Source of the DNA: a marine gamma proteobacterium HTCC2080
GTDB lineage: Bacteria; Pseudomonadota; Gammaproteobacteria; Pseudomonadales; Halieaceae
Direction of reading: 5' to 3'
Length of the DNA: 64,000 bases
Assembly: GCA_000169115.1 (NCBI GenBank)
Contig: AAVV01000010.1
Coordinates: forward strand, 1-64,000
Part shown: one piece after another, positions 43,999 through 53,139 of the stretch
How positions within the stretch are numbered: position 1 is the stretch's first letter
Layout: each line of letters opens with the position of its first letter
Notes under the pieces: generated by a model
Told to the model about the DNA's origin: nothing
Database searches by the model: none
The model's input: the letters and a program-made list of their open reading frames with translations, nothing else
Position numbers and translations under genes: made by a program

Positions 43999-44750
43999 CG
44001 TTTTTACCGGAACAGTGGCTCCCCCAACCCAATGCGTTGGCGGGAAAGACAATATTAGTTACCGGGGCTGGCGATGGAATTGGGAAAGCCGCCGCTCTAA
44101 CATTCGCACGGCATGGTGCCGAGGTCCTGTTGTTGGGCAGGACAGAAGCCAAGCTTGAGGCCGTTTATGACACTATCGTTACCGAGGGTGGTGCCCTACC
44201 TGGGATTATACCGACAGACCTGGCAAAGGCTGGCCACGATGATTTAGTTGCCCTCGCAGCAGAGCTAGCAACGTCAATCCCCAAACTCGACGGCCTGCTG
44301 CACAATGCCAGCCTGCTCGGGGATCGTAAGCCCTTAGCTCAAACCAGTGCAGCGCTTTGGCACCAGGTGATGCAAGTCAACGTCAATTCAGCATTTATGC
44401 TGACTCAAGCCCTGCTGCCGATGCTAGAGCTGGCACCATTGGCATCTGTCGTATTTACCAGTTCGGGGGTCGGGCGCAAGGGCCGGGCCTTCTGGGGTGG
44501 CTATGCGGTGTCAAAGTTTGCCACCGAAGGCCTGATGCAAGTACTTGCAGACGAATTAGGCGGAATCAGCAACATTCGGGTCAACAGTCTTAATCCCGGC
44601 GCCGTCAACACCGCGATGCGGCGCACGGCCTACCCTGCCGAGCCTCCAAACACCAACCCTGACCCTGACGCCTTAATGCCCCATTGGTTGTATCTAATGA
44701 GTGATGACAGCAAGGCTATCAACGGTAGTGCACTCAGCGCGCAGAGTTAG
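43995..44750 (+). CDS. yciK: YciK-type short-chain dehydrogenase
   Basis: 251 residues. Rossmann motif TILVTGAGDGIGKAAALTFAR, NAS motif in LLHNASLLGD, and the catalytic Ser plus Tyr-x-x-x-Lys in VFTSSGVGRKGRAFWGGYAVSKFATEG. The natural substrate of YciK is not known. It overlaps mupP in ATGA and meets rluB tail to tail with 1 nt between. Confidence 0.92.
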   Translation: MTFLPEQWLPQPNALAGKTILVTGAGDGIGKAAALTFARHGAEVLLLGRTEAKLEAVYDTIVTEGGALPGIIPTDLAKAGHDDLVALAAELATSIPKLDGLLHNASLLGDRKPLAQTSAALWHQVMQVNVNSAFMLTQALLPMLELAPLASVVFTSSGVGRKGRAFWGGYAVSKFATEGLMQVLADELGGISNIRVNSLNPGAVNTAMRRTAYPAEPPNTNPDPDALMPHWLYLMSDDSKAINGSALSAQS

Positions 44751-44751
44751 T

Positions 44752-45669
44752 TTACTTGCGACGCCGCTGAAATCCGCCTTTGCCACTGGCCAAGCGCCGC
44801 ACAGTCTCTCTGCCCGACTTTTTAGCAAGGCGTTCAAGCTTCGCTCGTGATTTATCACCTAGCGGCATAATCGGCTTGGCAGGCAACTTCGCCATACCGT
44901 AAAGCACCTCCACATCACGATCTGGCAACTCGGTCCACTCTCCCTTCTTCAACTTTGAGGGGATGAAAACCTCGCCGTAACGCACACGTTTCAAACGCGA
45001 TACCGTAAGGCCTTGGGACTCCCAAAGACGACGTACCTCGCGATTGCGGCCTTCCATTAAGACCACATAAAACCAGCGGTTAATGCCATCGCCACCGCCG
45101 TCAACGATATCGGTAAATCTTGCCGGCCCGTCGTCAAGAATAACCCCCGCGCGGAGGGTATCGAGAATTTCGTCGGTGGCATTGCCCATGACCCTCACCA
45201 AGTACTCACGCTCGATAGTGCTGCTGGGATGCATCATTTTATGTGCGAGCTCGCCATCAGTAGTAAAAAGTAGCAGTCCTGATGTATTAAAATCTAATCG
45301 ACCCACAACGATCCAGCGACCACCCTGTAACTCAGGTAGCGAGTCAAAAACTGTACGCCGACCCTCGGGATCTTTACGCGAGCAAACTTCTCCAACGGGT
45401 TTGTGATAAAGAAGACATCGAACTCTCTCAGTTTCATCGAGTTCCACTGGCTTGCCGTCTAAAGTGACCCGCTCTCCTAACATCACGCGATCGCCGAGCT
45501 TCGCCTTGCGTCCACCAATCGTGAGGCGACCCTGCTCAATCCAGCGCTCAATCTCACGGCGTGACCCAAGACCAGTTTTTGCCAAGGCTTTTTGTAATTT
45601 ATCGCCTTTCCCAGGCTCGGGCGGCGGCTCTACCGCCCTCTTATTTGGCGGGCGCGGGGCTTTGCTCAT
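44752..45669 (-). CDS. rluB: 23S rRNA pseudouridine synthase RluB
   Basis: 305 residues. An S4 domain (KLQKALAKTGLGSRREIERWI) is followed by the RsuA-type catalytic domain with Asp in WIVVGRLDFNTSGLLLFT, and EGRNREVRRLWESQGL. A basic tail rich in Lys/Arg follows (SGRETVRRLASGKGG). RluB modifies U2605 in the 23S peptidyl-transferase region. It overlaps scpB by 29 nt; the rluB-scpB-scpA order is conserved in gammaproteobacteria. Confidence 0.93.
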   Translation of the reverse strand: MSKAPRPPNKRAVEPPPEPGKGDKLQKALAKTGLGSRREIERWIEQGRLTIGGRKAKLGDRVMLGERVTLDGKPVELDETERVRCLLYHKPVGEVCSRKDPEGRRTVFDSLPELQGGRWIVVGRLDFNTSGLLLFTTDGELAHKMMHPSSTIEREYLVRVMGNATDEILDTLRAGVILDDGPARFTDIVDGGGDGINRWFYVVLMEGRNREVRRLWESQGLTVSRLKRVRYGEVFIPSKLKKGEWTELPDRDVEVLYGMAKLPAKPIMPLGDKSRAKLERLAKKSGRETVRRLASGKGGFQRRRK

Positions 45670-46552
45670 TTAGCAGCTCTCCATCTACACCGATCTCATC
45701 GGAGGCGTGCTCTGTTGCGACATTCCCGTCAGTCATTTTTTGTTCTGAGGGCGCTTCAACTGACGCTTCATCTTCTGCGACATCGTCCTCTAAAACACCC
45801 TCTGCCAAGGTTTCTTCCGAGGCGAGGCTTTGCTGGGCAGGCTCTTCTGCATTACTCTCGCCGAGCGCCGCCTCCTCTGCTGCACTCTCATCTGATGGGG
45901 TGTCTACTGAAGGGTCAGTACCCGCCTCAGTACTTTTAACCGGCATTTCCGTATCTGTTTCCACTTCAGGTTCTGAAATCTCTGCGCTCAATACTTCGAG
46001 GGGAAGATCACCCGAGAGATTTTCTAAATCCTTAATCTCCGCCAATGGCGGCAAGTCTTCGAGGGATTTAAGATTAAAATAGTCAAGGAACTGTCTTGTC
46101 GTCGCATACATCGCTGGCCGGCCTGGCACGTCGCGATGGCCTACGATACGAACCCAGTCGCGCTCCTGTAGCGTTTTAACAATATTTGTGCTGACCGCAA
46201 CACCTCTAATTTCCTCAATTTCACCGCGCGTAATCGGCTGGCGATAGGCAATAAGTGATAGCGTTTCTAACAGTGCTCGGGAATAGCGCGGCGGGCGCTC
46301 CTGCCAGAGCCGCCCAACCCACGTAGACAAGTTTTGCCGCACCTGAAACCGATAGCCGGTAGCCACCTGTACTAACTCATAACCCCTACCCTCACAGCGC
46401 CGCCCGACTTCATCGAGGGCCTCCCGTAAGTCTGTGTTAGCAGGACGATCAAACTCATCAAAAAGCTGACTGAGCCGCTGAATAGACAGCGCCTCTCCAG
46501 CCACCATTAATGCGCCCTCGAGAATTTGGACCAATCCCGTTTCCGCCATCAA
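45641..46552 (-). CDS. scpB: Segregation and condensation protein B
   Basis: 303 residues. The winged-helix core occupies about 1-180 (ILEGALMVAGEALSIQRLSQLF, LETLSLIAYRQPITRGEIEEIRGV, the last quoted in part, and IVGHRDVPGRPAMYATT). The remaining 120 residues are very acidic and rich in Glu, Ala, Ser and Asp, a low-complexity tail that is common in marine relatives and likely disordered. ScpB works with ScpA and SMC/MukB-like ATPases in chromosome packing. ATGA overlap with scpA. Confidence 0.92.
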   Translation of the reverse strand: MMAETGLVQILEGALMVAGEALSIQRLSQLFDEFDRPANTDLREALDEVGRRCEGRGYELVQVATGYRFQVRQNLSTWVGRLWQERPPRYSRALLETLSLIAYRQPITRGEIEEIRGVAVSTNIVKTLQERDWVRIVGHRDVPGRPAMYATTRQFLDYFNLKSLEDLPPLAEIKDLENLSGDLPLEVLSAEISEPEVETDTEMPVKSTEAGTDPSVDTPSDESAAEEAALGESNAEEPAQQSLASEETLAEGVLEDDVAEDEASVEAPSEQKMTDGNVATEHASDEIGVDGELLNEQSPAPAK

Positions 46553-47466
46553 TCGATCCTCGCCTTGACATGGATAGGCCCAAAGCCCTCGGTTTGTACA
46601 ATTTCCACCAGTGACTCCTTTATTAACTCCATTATGGCTAAGAAAGTAACGACTACTCCTAATCGTCCTTCCTCAGCCTTAAACAGAGAGACGAAAGGCA
46701 CAAAATTGCTGGACCGAAGTACCTCAAGCACATCCGACATGCGCTCCCGGGTCGACAGAGACTCTCGCTGTATCTGATGGCTTTCGTACATGTCTGCCCG
46801 TTTGAGCACTTCACCTAAAGCAACCAAGAGCTCACGCATATCAAGGTCTGGAAGGGGCCTGTCGCGGTTGAGATCTGGCGGTTCAATCTTTGCAACCCAC
46901 GTGTCACGCTCTACCCGAGGAAGCCCGTCTATCTCCTCTGCTGCCTGCTTGAAGCGCTCGTATTCCTGAAGCCTGCGAATTAAATTCGCTCTTGGATCTT
47001 CCTCGTCTTCCTCAATATCGGCAGCACGCGGCAGTAACATGCGTGATTTAATTTCTGCCAGCATTGCCGCCATTAGCAAATACTCGGCGGCCAACTCGAA
47101 CTGCATAGCGTCCATGAGCTCGACATATTCCATGTACTGAGTCGTAATTTGAGACACGCCAATATCTAAAATATCGAGATTCTGGCGACGTATAAGATAA
47201 AGCAGCAAATCAAGGGGCCCCTCAAAGGCCTCAAGAAAAACTTCCAGAGCCTGAGGTGGTATGTAGAGATCCTTGGGGAGCTCAGTCATCTCATGCCCCA
47301 TAACGATCGCAAAAGGCATCTCACCTTGCTGGGGATTACTTAAACGACGCTCTACACCATCGGCAGGACGAAGTGTTGGAGACTCATCCACAGGTTCAGG
47401 CACATCAGGGGGGCTTGTAATATTCACGTAGCGATCATACCGCAGTACCCTCGCGGCGTCTGCCAT
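46549..47466 (-). CDS. scpA: Segregation and condensation protein A
   Basis: 305 residues. The family core begins near 75: VFLEAFEGPLDLLLYLIRRQNLDILDI, then QYMEYVELMDAMQFELAAEYLLMAAMLAEIKSRMLLP (borders only), and a C-terminal winged helix (VVTFLAIMELIKESLVEI). The first 70 residues are a hydrophilic extension; a start at a later Met (for example M50 or M56) is possible. ScpA is the kleisin linking SMC heads. Confidence 0.92.
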   Translation of the reverse strand: MADAARVLRYDRYVNITSPPDVPEPVDESPTLRPADGVERRLSNPQQGEMPFAIVMGHEMTELPKDLYIPPQALEVFLEAFEGPLDLLLYLIRRQNLDILDIGVSQITTQYMEYVELMDAMQFELAAEYLLMAAMLAEIKSRMLLPRAADIEEDEEDPRANLIRRLQEYERFKQAAEEIDGLPRVERDTWVAKIEPPDLNRDRPLPDLDMRELLVALGEVLKRADMYESHQIQRESLSTRERMSDVLEVLRSSNFVPFVSLFKAEEGRLGVVVTFLAIMELIKESLVEIVQTEGFGPIHVKARID

Positions 47467-47478
47467 AGAGTGGGAAAT

Positions 47479-48105
47479 TCAGCCCAAAGCGAGTCGACTA
47501 ATGTCACCCAAGCCTTCGCGCAATACCTCGTAGCTATCAGCCGACAAATCGATCACGGTGGTGGGCTCAAGACCGCAAAAGCCACCATCTATGACCAGCG
47601 CCACGTCATGCTCTAGTGTTGTCCGAATGTCATAGGGGTCAGTCAGGGGATAATCATCCCCGGGCAGTTGCAAAGTCACACTCATGATGGGTTCTGCAAA
47701 TTCAGCCAACAGCGCCTGTGTGATGGCATTGTCTGGAACGCGAACTCCCACGGTTTTCCTGCGAGGATGCAGCAGGCGCCGCGGCACCTCTCCCGTTGCT
47801 TCGAGAATAAACGTGTAGGGCCCCGGCGTGGCATTCTTAATCAGTCGATAAGCACTATTATCAACCTTGGCATAAGCCCCCAACACGGATAGGTCCGGGC
47901 ATACCAACGTGAAATTGTGATTATCATCAAGCTTTCGAATCCGCCGAATGCACTCTAGCGCGCGCTTATCTCCCAAACGACATCCCAACGCGTAGGCAGA
48001 ATCTGTCGGATAGGCGATAACCCCGCCCGATCGCAAAATTTCCACCGCCTGGCGAACCAAGCGAAGTTGGGGCGTCTCTGGGTGAATTGCAAAAAATTGG
48101 CTCAA
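47479..48105 (-). CDS. yciO: YciO, Sua5/YrdC/YwlC family protein
   Basis: 208 residues from a TTG at 48105, chosen because GGAG lies 8 nt upstream, it overlaps the previous stop in TTGA, and the first residues SQFFAIHPETPQ match E. coli YciO from its second residue on. The Sua5-like core follows: GGVIAYPTDSAYALGCRLGDK, RRIRKLDDNHNFTLVC, and PGPYTFILEAT. YciO is an RNA-binding paralogue of TsaC/Sua5; its role in threonylcarbamoyl chemistry is not settled. Confidence 0.9.
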   Translation of the reverse strand: MSQFFAIHPETPQLRLVRQAVEILRSGGVIAYPTDSAYALGCRLGDKRALECIRRIRKLDDNHNFTLVCPDLSVLGAYAKVDNSAYRLIKNATPGPYTFILEATGEVPRRLLHPRRKTVGVRVPDNAITQALLAEFAEPIMSVTLQLPGDDYPLTDPYDIRTTLEHDVALVIDGGFCGLEPTTVIDLSADSYEVLREGLGDISRLALG

Positions 48106-48944
48106 AGGATCATCTCCCAAACACCCGCCACGTCTCCTGCGATGCTTGTATCAACACCGAGATCAGCGCCATGCGCCCATTCCCGATGAAAGTCGCTTCC
48201 CAGTGACACCATTAGGTCTTTATCCTTCGCAAGCCGCTTGAGAGCGACAATTTCCGAATCCGACTGACGACCGTTGACTATCTCAATGGCCGCGCCCCCT
48301 GCGCTTGAAAACGCGTCACACATTGCTCGTAATTTTGTTCGCGTGAAACGATATTTTAACGGGTGCGCAAGCACCGGCACCCCGCCCGCGGCTGCGATCA
48401 CTGCAACGGTTTCAGCAAGACTTGGCCATAAGGTTTTGATGTCTCCCGGTTTGCCATTACCCAACCATTTATCGAACGCGCGGCTTACCGTTGGCATGTA
48501 TCCCTCAGAAACTAGCCAGTGCGCAAAGTGAGGACGGCAAATCGCCGCCTCCCCAGCCAACGCCTGAGCCCCAGCTAACGCGCCTGGGGCACCCAACTGC
48601 TCAAGTTTAGCCCCAATTTTCGCTGCTCGATCGTGACGTAACTGCTGCAGGTGCTCAAGCATGCCAACCAACGCCTCAGAATTTGCATTGACATTCAGGC
48701 CCACAACATGAATCGTTGCACCACCCCACTGGCAAGACAACTCTGCGCCACAAACAATGGCTATACCGTCAGCCTCTAGGGCTTGAGCCGCTTGCCAGCC
48801 CGAGAGCGTATCGTGATCAGTCAGTGCAAGCGCCTGGACACCCCGCTCAGCCGCCCTCAAAAGCAGCTGCGAAGGTGATAGCGCGCCATCGGATGCAGTC
48901 GTGTGTGTGTGGAAGTCAATCAGCAAGGGTTTTAAACTCTGCAC
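48102..48944 (-). CDS. PHP-domain phosphoesterase (RNase AM / YciV-like)
   Basis: 280 residues. PHP metal motifs: LLIDFHTHTTASDGALSP, ALTDHDTLSGW, later PVLAHPLKYR and VSLGSDFHREWAHG. E. coli YciV (RNase AM, Rnm) is a 5'-3' exoribonuclease / nucleoside 3',5'-bisphosphate phosphatase and lies beside yciO too. The start is the GTG at 48944; a TTG seven codons on is possible. It is divergent from yciB. Confidence 0.9.
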   Translation of the reverse strand: MQSLKPLLIDFHTHTTASDGALSPSQLLLRAAERGVQALALTDHDTLSGWQAAQALEADGIAIVCGAELSCQWGGATIHVVGLNVNANSEALVGMLEHLQQLRHDRAAKIGAKLEQLGAPGALAGAQALAGEAAICRPHFAHWLVSEGYMPTVSRAFDKWLGNGKPGDIKTLWPSLAETVAVIAAAGGVPVLAHPLKYRFTRTKLRAMCDAFSSAGGAAIEIVNGRQSDSEIVALKRLAKDKDLMVSLGSDFHREWAHGADLGVDTSIAGDVAGVWEMIL

Positions 48945-49025
48945 AAATTAAGGCGTAAGGTTACCAGAGATCATGATTGAGACGACGCAGCAAAAGTTTT
49001 ACCCAGCAGCACCGCGACCTAGCCT

Positions 49026-49625
49026 ATGAAACAGCTGGCCGAATTCGTTCCCATTGTTCTATTTTTTGTCATTTACCAAATGGATGGGAGCACGATTAAC
49101 CTTCTGGGCTGGTCGCATACAGTTGATGGGATATACAGCGCGACCAAGGCCTTGCTTATGGCGACGCTTCTCATACTGCCGCTGCAATGGTGGTTAACAG
49201 GGTATCTGGAAAAGCGCCTGCTATGGACGAGTGCTGCCGTGTTCGTTTTTGGCGGCGCTACGTTGTTTTTTAAAAACGAGCTTTTCATTCAGTGGAAGCC
49301 GACCGTCTTTAATTGGGGCATGGCAATCGCTTTCGCCATTTCACAATTTTGGGGCGACAAAAATCTAATTGAGCGGCTTATGGGCGCGCAAATTCAGATA
49401 CCTCAGGCTATTTGGCAACGAATTTGCTGGGTATGGGTGGGACATTTTTCTATGGTTGGCGCACTCAACTTATTTGTGGCTTACCAATTTTCAGAGTCGA
49501 CCTGGGTATCCTACAAGTTGTGGTCGGGTATAGGCTTTACGTTATTTATAATGGTCATCACAATGATCATGATCGGGCCTTGGGTCAAAGCTGAGAGTGT
49601 CCGTCAAGACCGCGGTGAATCATGA
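49026..49625 (+). CDS. yciB: YciB/IspZ inner-membrane septation protein
   Basis: 199 residues, five or six transmembrane helices. Starts MKQLAEFVPIVLFFVIYQ, and carries FKNELFIQWKPTVFNWGMA and WVGHFSMVGALNLFVAY, all YciB family marks. The protein interacts with the division and elongation machinery and affects envelope integrity. The divergent spacer of 81 nt to the PHP gene must hold both promoters. Confidence 0.94.
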   Translation: MKQLAEFVPIVLFFVIYQMDGSTINLLGWSHTVDGIYSATKALLMATLLILPLQWWLTGYLEKRLLWTSAAVFVFGGATLFFKNELFIQWKPTVFNWGMAIAFAISQFWGDKNLIERLMGAQIQIPQAIWQRICWVWVGHFSMVGALNLFVAYQFSESTWVSYKLWSGIGFTLFIMVITMIMIGPWVKAESVRQDRGES

Positions 49626-49686
49626 GACATGCGAATGGCCTTTATTTTGCCGGTAGCAGGGCAATAAAAGACAAGGAGAACCATCA

Positions 49687-50391
49687 ATGACCCCGAATAA
49701 AAGCCGGATTTGGCCGTCAATTACAACGATCGGGCTGCTATTGCTACAAGGCGCAATTCCAGCACTATCTTTCGGCGAAGAGCAGCGCTACATCACTGAT
49801 GAAATTCTAGTGCCAGTGCGCAGTGGCGCCGGAGGTGAGTACCGCATCGTCAATAAAGGGCTGTCGTCAGGCACACCCATCACCCAATTCAGCCTCTCTG
49901 AAGACGGCATTTGGGCAGAGGTTGAAACCCGGGGCGGTACTCGAGGCTGGCTGCGAGCACAGTACATTCAGGTAGAAAAACCTAGCCAGTTGCTTCTTCA
50001 AGAGGCTGAGCGGCAATATGCCGAGCTAGAAGCAGACAGAAACAAAATACGTAGCATGTTGGACGACTCGCAATCGGTTGCCTATGAAGCCGATGGCGAG
50101 CTCGCAGAGCTCAAGAAAAAGCTCGCCACCAATGAGGCTGAGCTGAGTCAAATAAAGCAAATCTCCGGAGCGGCTATTGAATTAGATTCGCGAAACCAGT
50201 CACTGGCCAAAAGCCTGGAAACAAAACGCTCTGAAGCCGAACTTTTAAAATTGGAAAATGTTAGGCTGCAGGAGCGTATAGAAAGTAACCAAATCATCGA
50301 TGGCGCTCTCGCTGTGCTACTAGGCGTTATTATTATGGCACTTGCCCCTAAGCTGGTACCTAAACGACGCCGAAATGATGGCTGGTCCTAA
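49687..50391 (+). CDS. SH3-domain protein of the TIGR04211 family
   Basis: 234 residues: signal peptide or signal anchor (about 10-30), bacterial SH3 domain (RYITDEILVPVRSGAGGEY to GWLRAQYIQ, about 34-96), a long coiled coil (about 100-205), then a C-terminal membrane helix (GALAVLLGVIIMALAPKLV) and a basic end. This SH3-coiled coil-TM layout is that of E. coli YgiM. The SH3 part faces the periplasm and probably touches peptidoglycan; function unknown. A GGAG site stands 9 nt before the ATG. Confidence 0.85.
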   Translation: MTPNKSRIWPSITTIGLLLLQGAIPALSFGEEQRYITDEILVPVRSGAGGEYRIVNKGLSSGTPITQFSLSEDGIWAEVETRGGTRGWLRAQYIQVEKPSQLLLQEAERQYAELEADRNKIRSMLDDSQSVAYEADGELAELKKKLATNEAELSQIKQISGAAIELDSRNQSLAKSLETKRSEAELLKLENVRLQERIESNQIIDGALAVLLGVIIMALAPKLVPKRRRNDGWS

Positions 50392-50424
50392 GCAATTGTT
50401 ATTTTTCTACAGGAAGCTCCCTCT

Positions 50425-51027
50425 ATGAAACACTTTTGCAGAATTTTTGTTTTGCTTGCGCTATTTATAAGTTCAGGCGCGCTGTTCGCGCAAGAAAATG
50501 CGAGTACCGTGCGCGTAAAGCTCGTCACATCAGCCGGGGATATAACCCTCAAACTCTATCCGCAAAAATCTCCGGTTACGGTGAAAAATTTCCTCGCCTA
50601 CGTCGACAGCGGGTTTTATAACGAAACCATATTTCATCGCGTCATCCGCAATTTCATGGTGCAAGGTGGCGGCTTTACCACGGCGATGACGGAAAAAGAA
50701 TCCGGCGAGCCCATTGTCAACGAGAGTCGCAATAAACTGCACAACATACGTGGCACGATCGCTATGGCAAGAACCAGTGAACCCGATTCAGCAACGGCAC
50801 AGTTTTTCATAAACCAGCGCAGCAACCTCCAGCTTGACTGGGCTCCGGGGAAAGAGGGGTATACCGTCTTCGGCGAAGTCGAAAAGGGAATGGGTGTGGT
50901 CGACTTCATCGCGACCGCAGACACCGACACGGGACTAATGGTTACCAATGCAGGGCAACGCCCCTTTCAAGATGTCCCAGTAGAGGCGATCGTGATCAAA
51001 AAAGTGGTACGCATTCCGGGAAAATGA
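50425..51027 (+). CDS. ppiA: Periplasmic cyclophilin-type peptidyl-prolyl isomerase
   Basis: 200 residues. Signal peptide 1-21 (ends ALFAQEN), then the cyclophilin domain: KLYPQKSPVTVKNFLAYVDSGFYNETIFHRVI, MVQGGGFT, ARTSEPDSATAQFFIN and GYTVFGEVEKGMGVVD. The catalytic Arg is in FHRV. It folds exported proteins in the periplasm. AGGAAG lies 8 nt ahead of the ATG. It overlaps pdxJ in ATGA, an unusual partner. Confidence 0.93.
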   Translation: MKHFCRIFVLLALFISSGALFAQENASTVRVKLVTSAGDITLKLYPQKSPVTVKNFLAYVDSGFYNETIFHRVIRNFMVQGGGFTTAMTEKESGEPIVNESRNKLHNIRGTIAMARTSEPDSATAQFFINQRSNLQLDWAPGKEGYTVFGEVEKGMGVVDFIATADTDTGLMVTNAGQRPFQDVPVEAIVIKKVVRIPGK

Positions 51028-51785
51028 CAGCACTCAGCATAAATCTTAATAAAATTGCGCTAGTTCGCAATTCACGGGTCACGACGGTTCCCAATATTGT
51101 GTCCCATGCCGAAATGTGTATCTCTGCAGGTGCTGACGGGATAACAGTTCATCCACGCCCTGATCAACGACATATTCGCGCGCAAGATTGCTTTGACCTT
51201 CAGTCAGCCCTTGACGTCGAGCTTAACATTGAGGGCAACCCCTTCACTGAGCCCCGTGCCAGCGATCAACCACATGTGGGGGACTACCCTGGATTTATAG
51301 CGCTGGTGCAAGCCATAAGTCCCGCACAAGTGACTTTAGTCCCTGATAGCGACCAACAACTGACCTCTGACCATGGCTTTGATGTTGCAAGAGATGGCAA
51401 GCGACTCGAACCACTCATCAAAATTTTTAAGGATTTAGGCTGCCGCGTCAGCTTATTCATGGATCCAGATCCCAGCGCAATGGCAACTGTCGCCAGTTTA
51501 GGCGCTGACCGTATCGAGCTCTACACCGAGAGCTATGCTCGCGCTCACGAGGTCGGCGACTTTGAGGTAAGCCTCGCTGCTTTTCAAGAAACTGCAGAAG
51601 CAGCATTCGCTGCGCGACTCGGCGTTAACGCAGGACATGATCTAAACTTGAGCAACTTACCTGACTTCAAAGTGCCCCACCTTGAAGAGGTTTCTATTGG
51701 CCATTCCTTTACAGTGGATGCTCTTCGCTGGGGAATCGCTAACACCATACCGCGCTATCAGCAGGCCCTCGGCAAGAACTGTTAA
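51024..51785 (+). CDS. pdxJ: Pyridoxine 5'-phosphate synthase of unusual (Bacteroidota-like) type
   Basis: 253 residues of the PdxJ TIM barrel. Active-site elements are kept: ADGITVHPRPDQRHIR (His), LDVELNIEGNPF (Glu), VTLVPDSDQQLTSDHGFD, LFMDPDPSAMA, RIELYTESYA, and LGVNAGHDLNLSNL (His). The first strand reads LSINLNKIALVRNSR where proteobacterial PdxJ has a VNIDHVATLR-like segment; from memory, the Asn-Lys-Ile pattern, VHPRPD and IEGxP are typical for Bacteroidota. The last step of vitamin B6 ring closure is expected from 1-deoxyxylulose 5-phosphate. The gene is not near recO/era, the common gammaproteobacterial place, so acquisition from outside is possible. Confidence 0.9.
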   Translation: MTALSINLNKIALVRNSRVTTVPNIVSHAEMCISAGADGITVHPRPDQRHIRAQDCFDLQSALDVELNIEGNPFTEPRASDQPHVGDYPGFIALVQAISPAQVTLVPDSDQQLTSDHGFDVARDGKRLEPLIKIFKDLGCRVSLFMDPDPSAMATVASLGADRIELYTESYARAHEVGDFEVSLAAFQETAEAAFAARLGVNAGHDLNLSNLPDFKVPHLEEVSIGHSFTVDALRWGIANTIPRYQQALGKNC

Positions 51786-51791
51786 AAAGCC

Positions 51792-52508
51792 ATGACCTCT
51801 GAGCCTGAAACTGGCATGGAACTCCCTCCGTATCTTGTGCCCCATAGCCGTGAAAGCATTCGCATCCTCTATGCCGATGATTCCCTGCTAATCATCGACA
51901 AGCCCCACCTTCTCCTCAGCGTTCCGGGGCGTCACCCTCTCAACCGCGACAGTCTTATCACTCGACTAGAACGCCTCTTTCCGGGCGTTGCCGCGGCGCA
52001 TCGACTCGACCTTGATACGAGTGGCATCTTGGTGGTTCCAAGAAATAAAGCAACGCTAGTAGCCATCAATAAGCAATTTCAGGATCGCACCGTTCTAAAA
52101 ACTTATCGCGCATTGGTCTATGGTGAGGTGAAAGATGATCAAGGACAAATAGACCTGCCGCTCATCCGTGACTGGCACAACCGACCTCGGCAGAAGATTT
52201 GCACAGAAACCGGCAAGCCATCCGTCACCCACTATCGTGTGCTTGACCGGCAGCCCAGCGCCACTTTACTAGAACTTAAGCCCATTACCGGGCGCTCACA
52301 TCAACTGCGCATACACCTTATGGCATTGGGTCACCCGATATTGGGTTGCGATCTTTACGCCCATCAAAAAGCACTGGCTGCAGCGCCACGTCTGCTATTG
52401 CACGCCTGCCAGCTCACGTTCAAGCACCCGCTCACCCAAGGAAATTTGCGCGCGTACTCCCCCCCGCCCTTTGATATAACCGGACTCTTCACCTTGCGAC
52501 CCGGCTAG
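51792..52508 (+). CDS. RluA-family pseudouridine synthase
   Basis: 238 residues without an S4 domain. LYADDSLLIIDKPHLLLSVPG, then the catalytic Asp in AAHRLDLDTSGILVVPRN, TYRALVYGEV, and ITGRSHQLRIHLMALGHPILG. This single-domain layout is like RluA (23S U746 and tRNA U32). Which site it modifies cannot be read. It starts 6 nt after pdxJ. Confidence 0.88.
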   Translation: MTSEPETGMELPPYLVPHSRESIRILYADDSLLIIDKPHLLLSVPGRHPLNRDSLITRLERLFPGVAAAHRLDLDTSGILVVPRNKATLVAINKQFQDRTVLKTYRALVYGEVKDDQGQIDLPLIRDWHNRPRQKICTETGKPSVTHYRVLDRQPSATLLELKPITGRSHQLRIHLMALGHPILGCDLYAHQKALAAAPRLLLHACQLTFKHPLTQGNLRAYSPPPFDITGLFTLRPG

Positions 52509-52562
52509 TCCACTTGTACCGGTATCTGCGTAATAGCCTAGCAACCTTTGAGGAACGTCATC

Positions 52563-53066
52563 GTGGTGAGTAGCTCTCAGAAAAACGGTGTTTGTACAAT
52601 TTTTGCGAGGCCCGATCACTCCTCCACTTGGCGGAATAATCTCTGGCTGCTTGCGGCAATCGCGGTCCCGTCTCTCGGTGCCGCAATAGGCTTTGCTTTA
52701 CTCGGAGCCTGGCCCATTTTGCCCTTTGCAGGGGCAGAACTTATTTCTCTGGGTGCCGCGCTTTACTATGTTAATTGGAAGCTTCAATACAGGCATGTCA
52801 TTACTCTCGATGAAAACAGCGTGAAGATCGATATTGGGCATTACGCCCCCCGAAGAAGCTGGCAGTTCAGCCGAGAAGAATCATCCTTGGCTGTTACTCC
52901 CGAACAGCACCCCTGGGAGGGGCCGAAGCTCGCCATACATAATCGGGAACAAACTGTCGAAATCGGCACTTTTCTCAACCGTGAGGACCGCTTGCTTTTA
53001 CTTTCTCTTGTGAGGAAAGAGCTGAAAGTCGGTACGCACAGCGCACCCGGATCTAGGCAACTTTGA
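52563..53066 (+). CDS. DUF2244 membrane protein
   Basis: 167 residues from the GTG at 52563, chosen because AGGA is 8 nt upstream; a TTG at 52548 is less likely. Two close membrane helices (about 25-70) are followed by a soluble beta-rich domain ([52 protein letters not shown]), the pattern of DUF2244. Function is unknown. It stands alone between the RluA-type gene and rimO. Confidence 0.78.
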   Translation: MVSSSQKNGVCTIFARPDHSSTWRNNLWLLAAIAVPSLGAAIGFALLGAWPILPFAGAELISLGAALYYVNWKLQYRHVITLDENSVKIDIGHYAPRRSWQFSREESSLAVTPEQHPWEGPKLAIHNREQTVEIGTFLNREDRLLLLSLVRKELKVGTHSAPGSRQL

Positions 53067-53139
53067 GGTTGTAAGGACTTCACAGGTACACTGCGTCCCT
53101 TTTCGTCACTTCAACTTGCCTCAAGCGACCTTTAACGTT

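Noticed and set aside
48895-48915. GTGTGTGTGT dinucleotide run as a regulatory or phase-variable repeat
   Set aside because: It is the His-Thr-His-Thr codon stretch of the PHP metal motif and too short to slip often.
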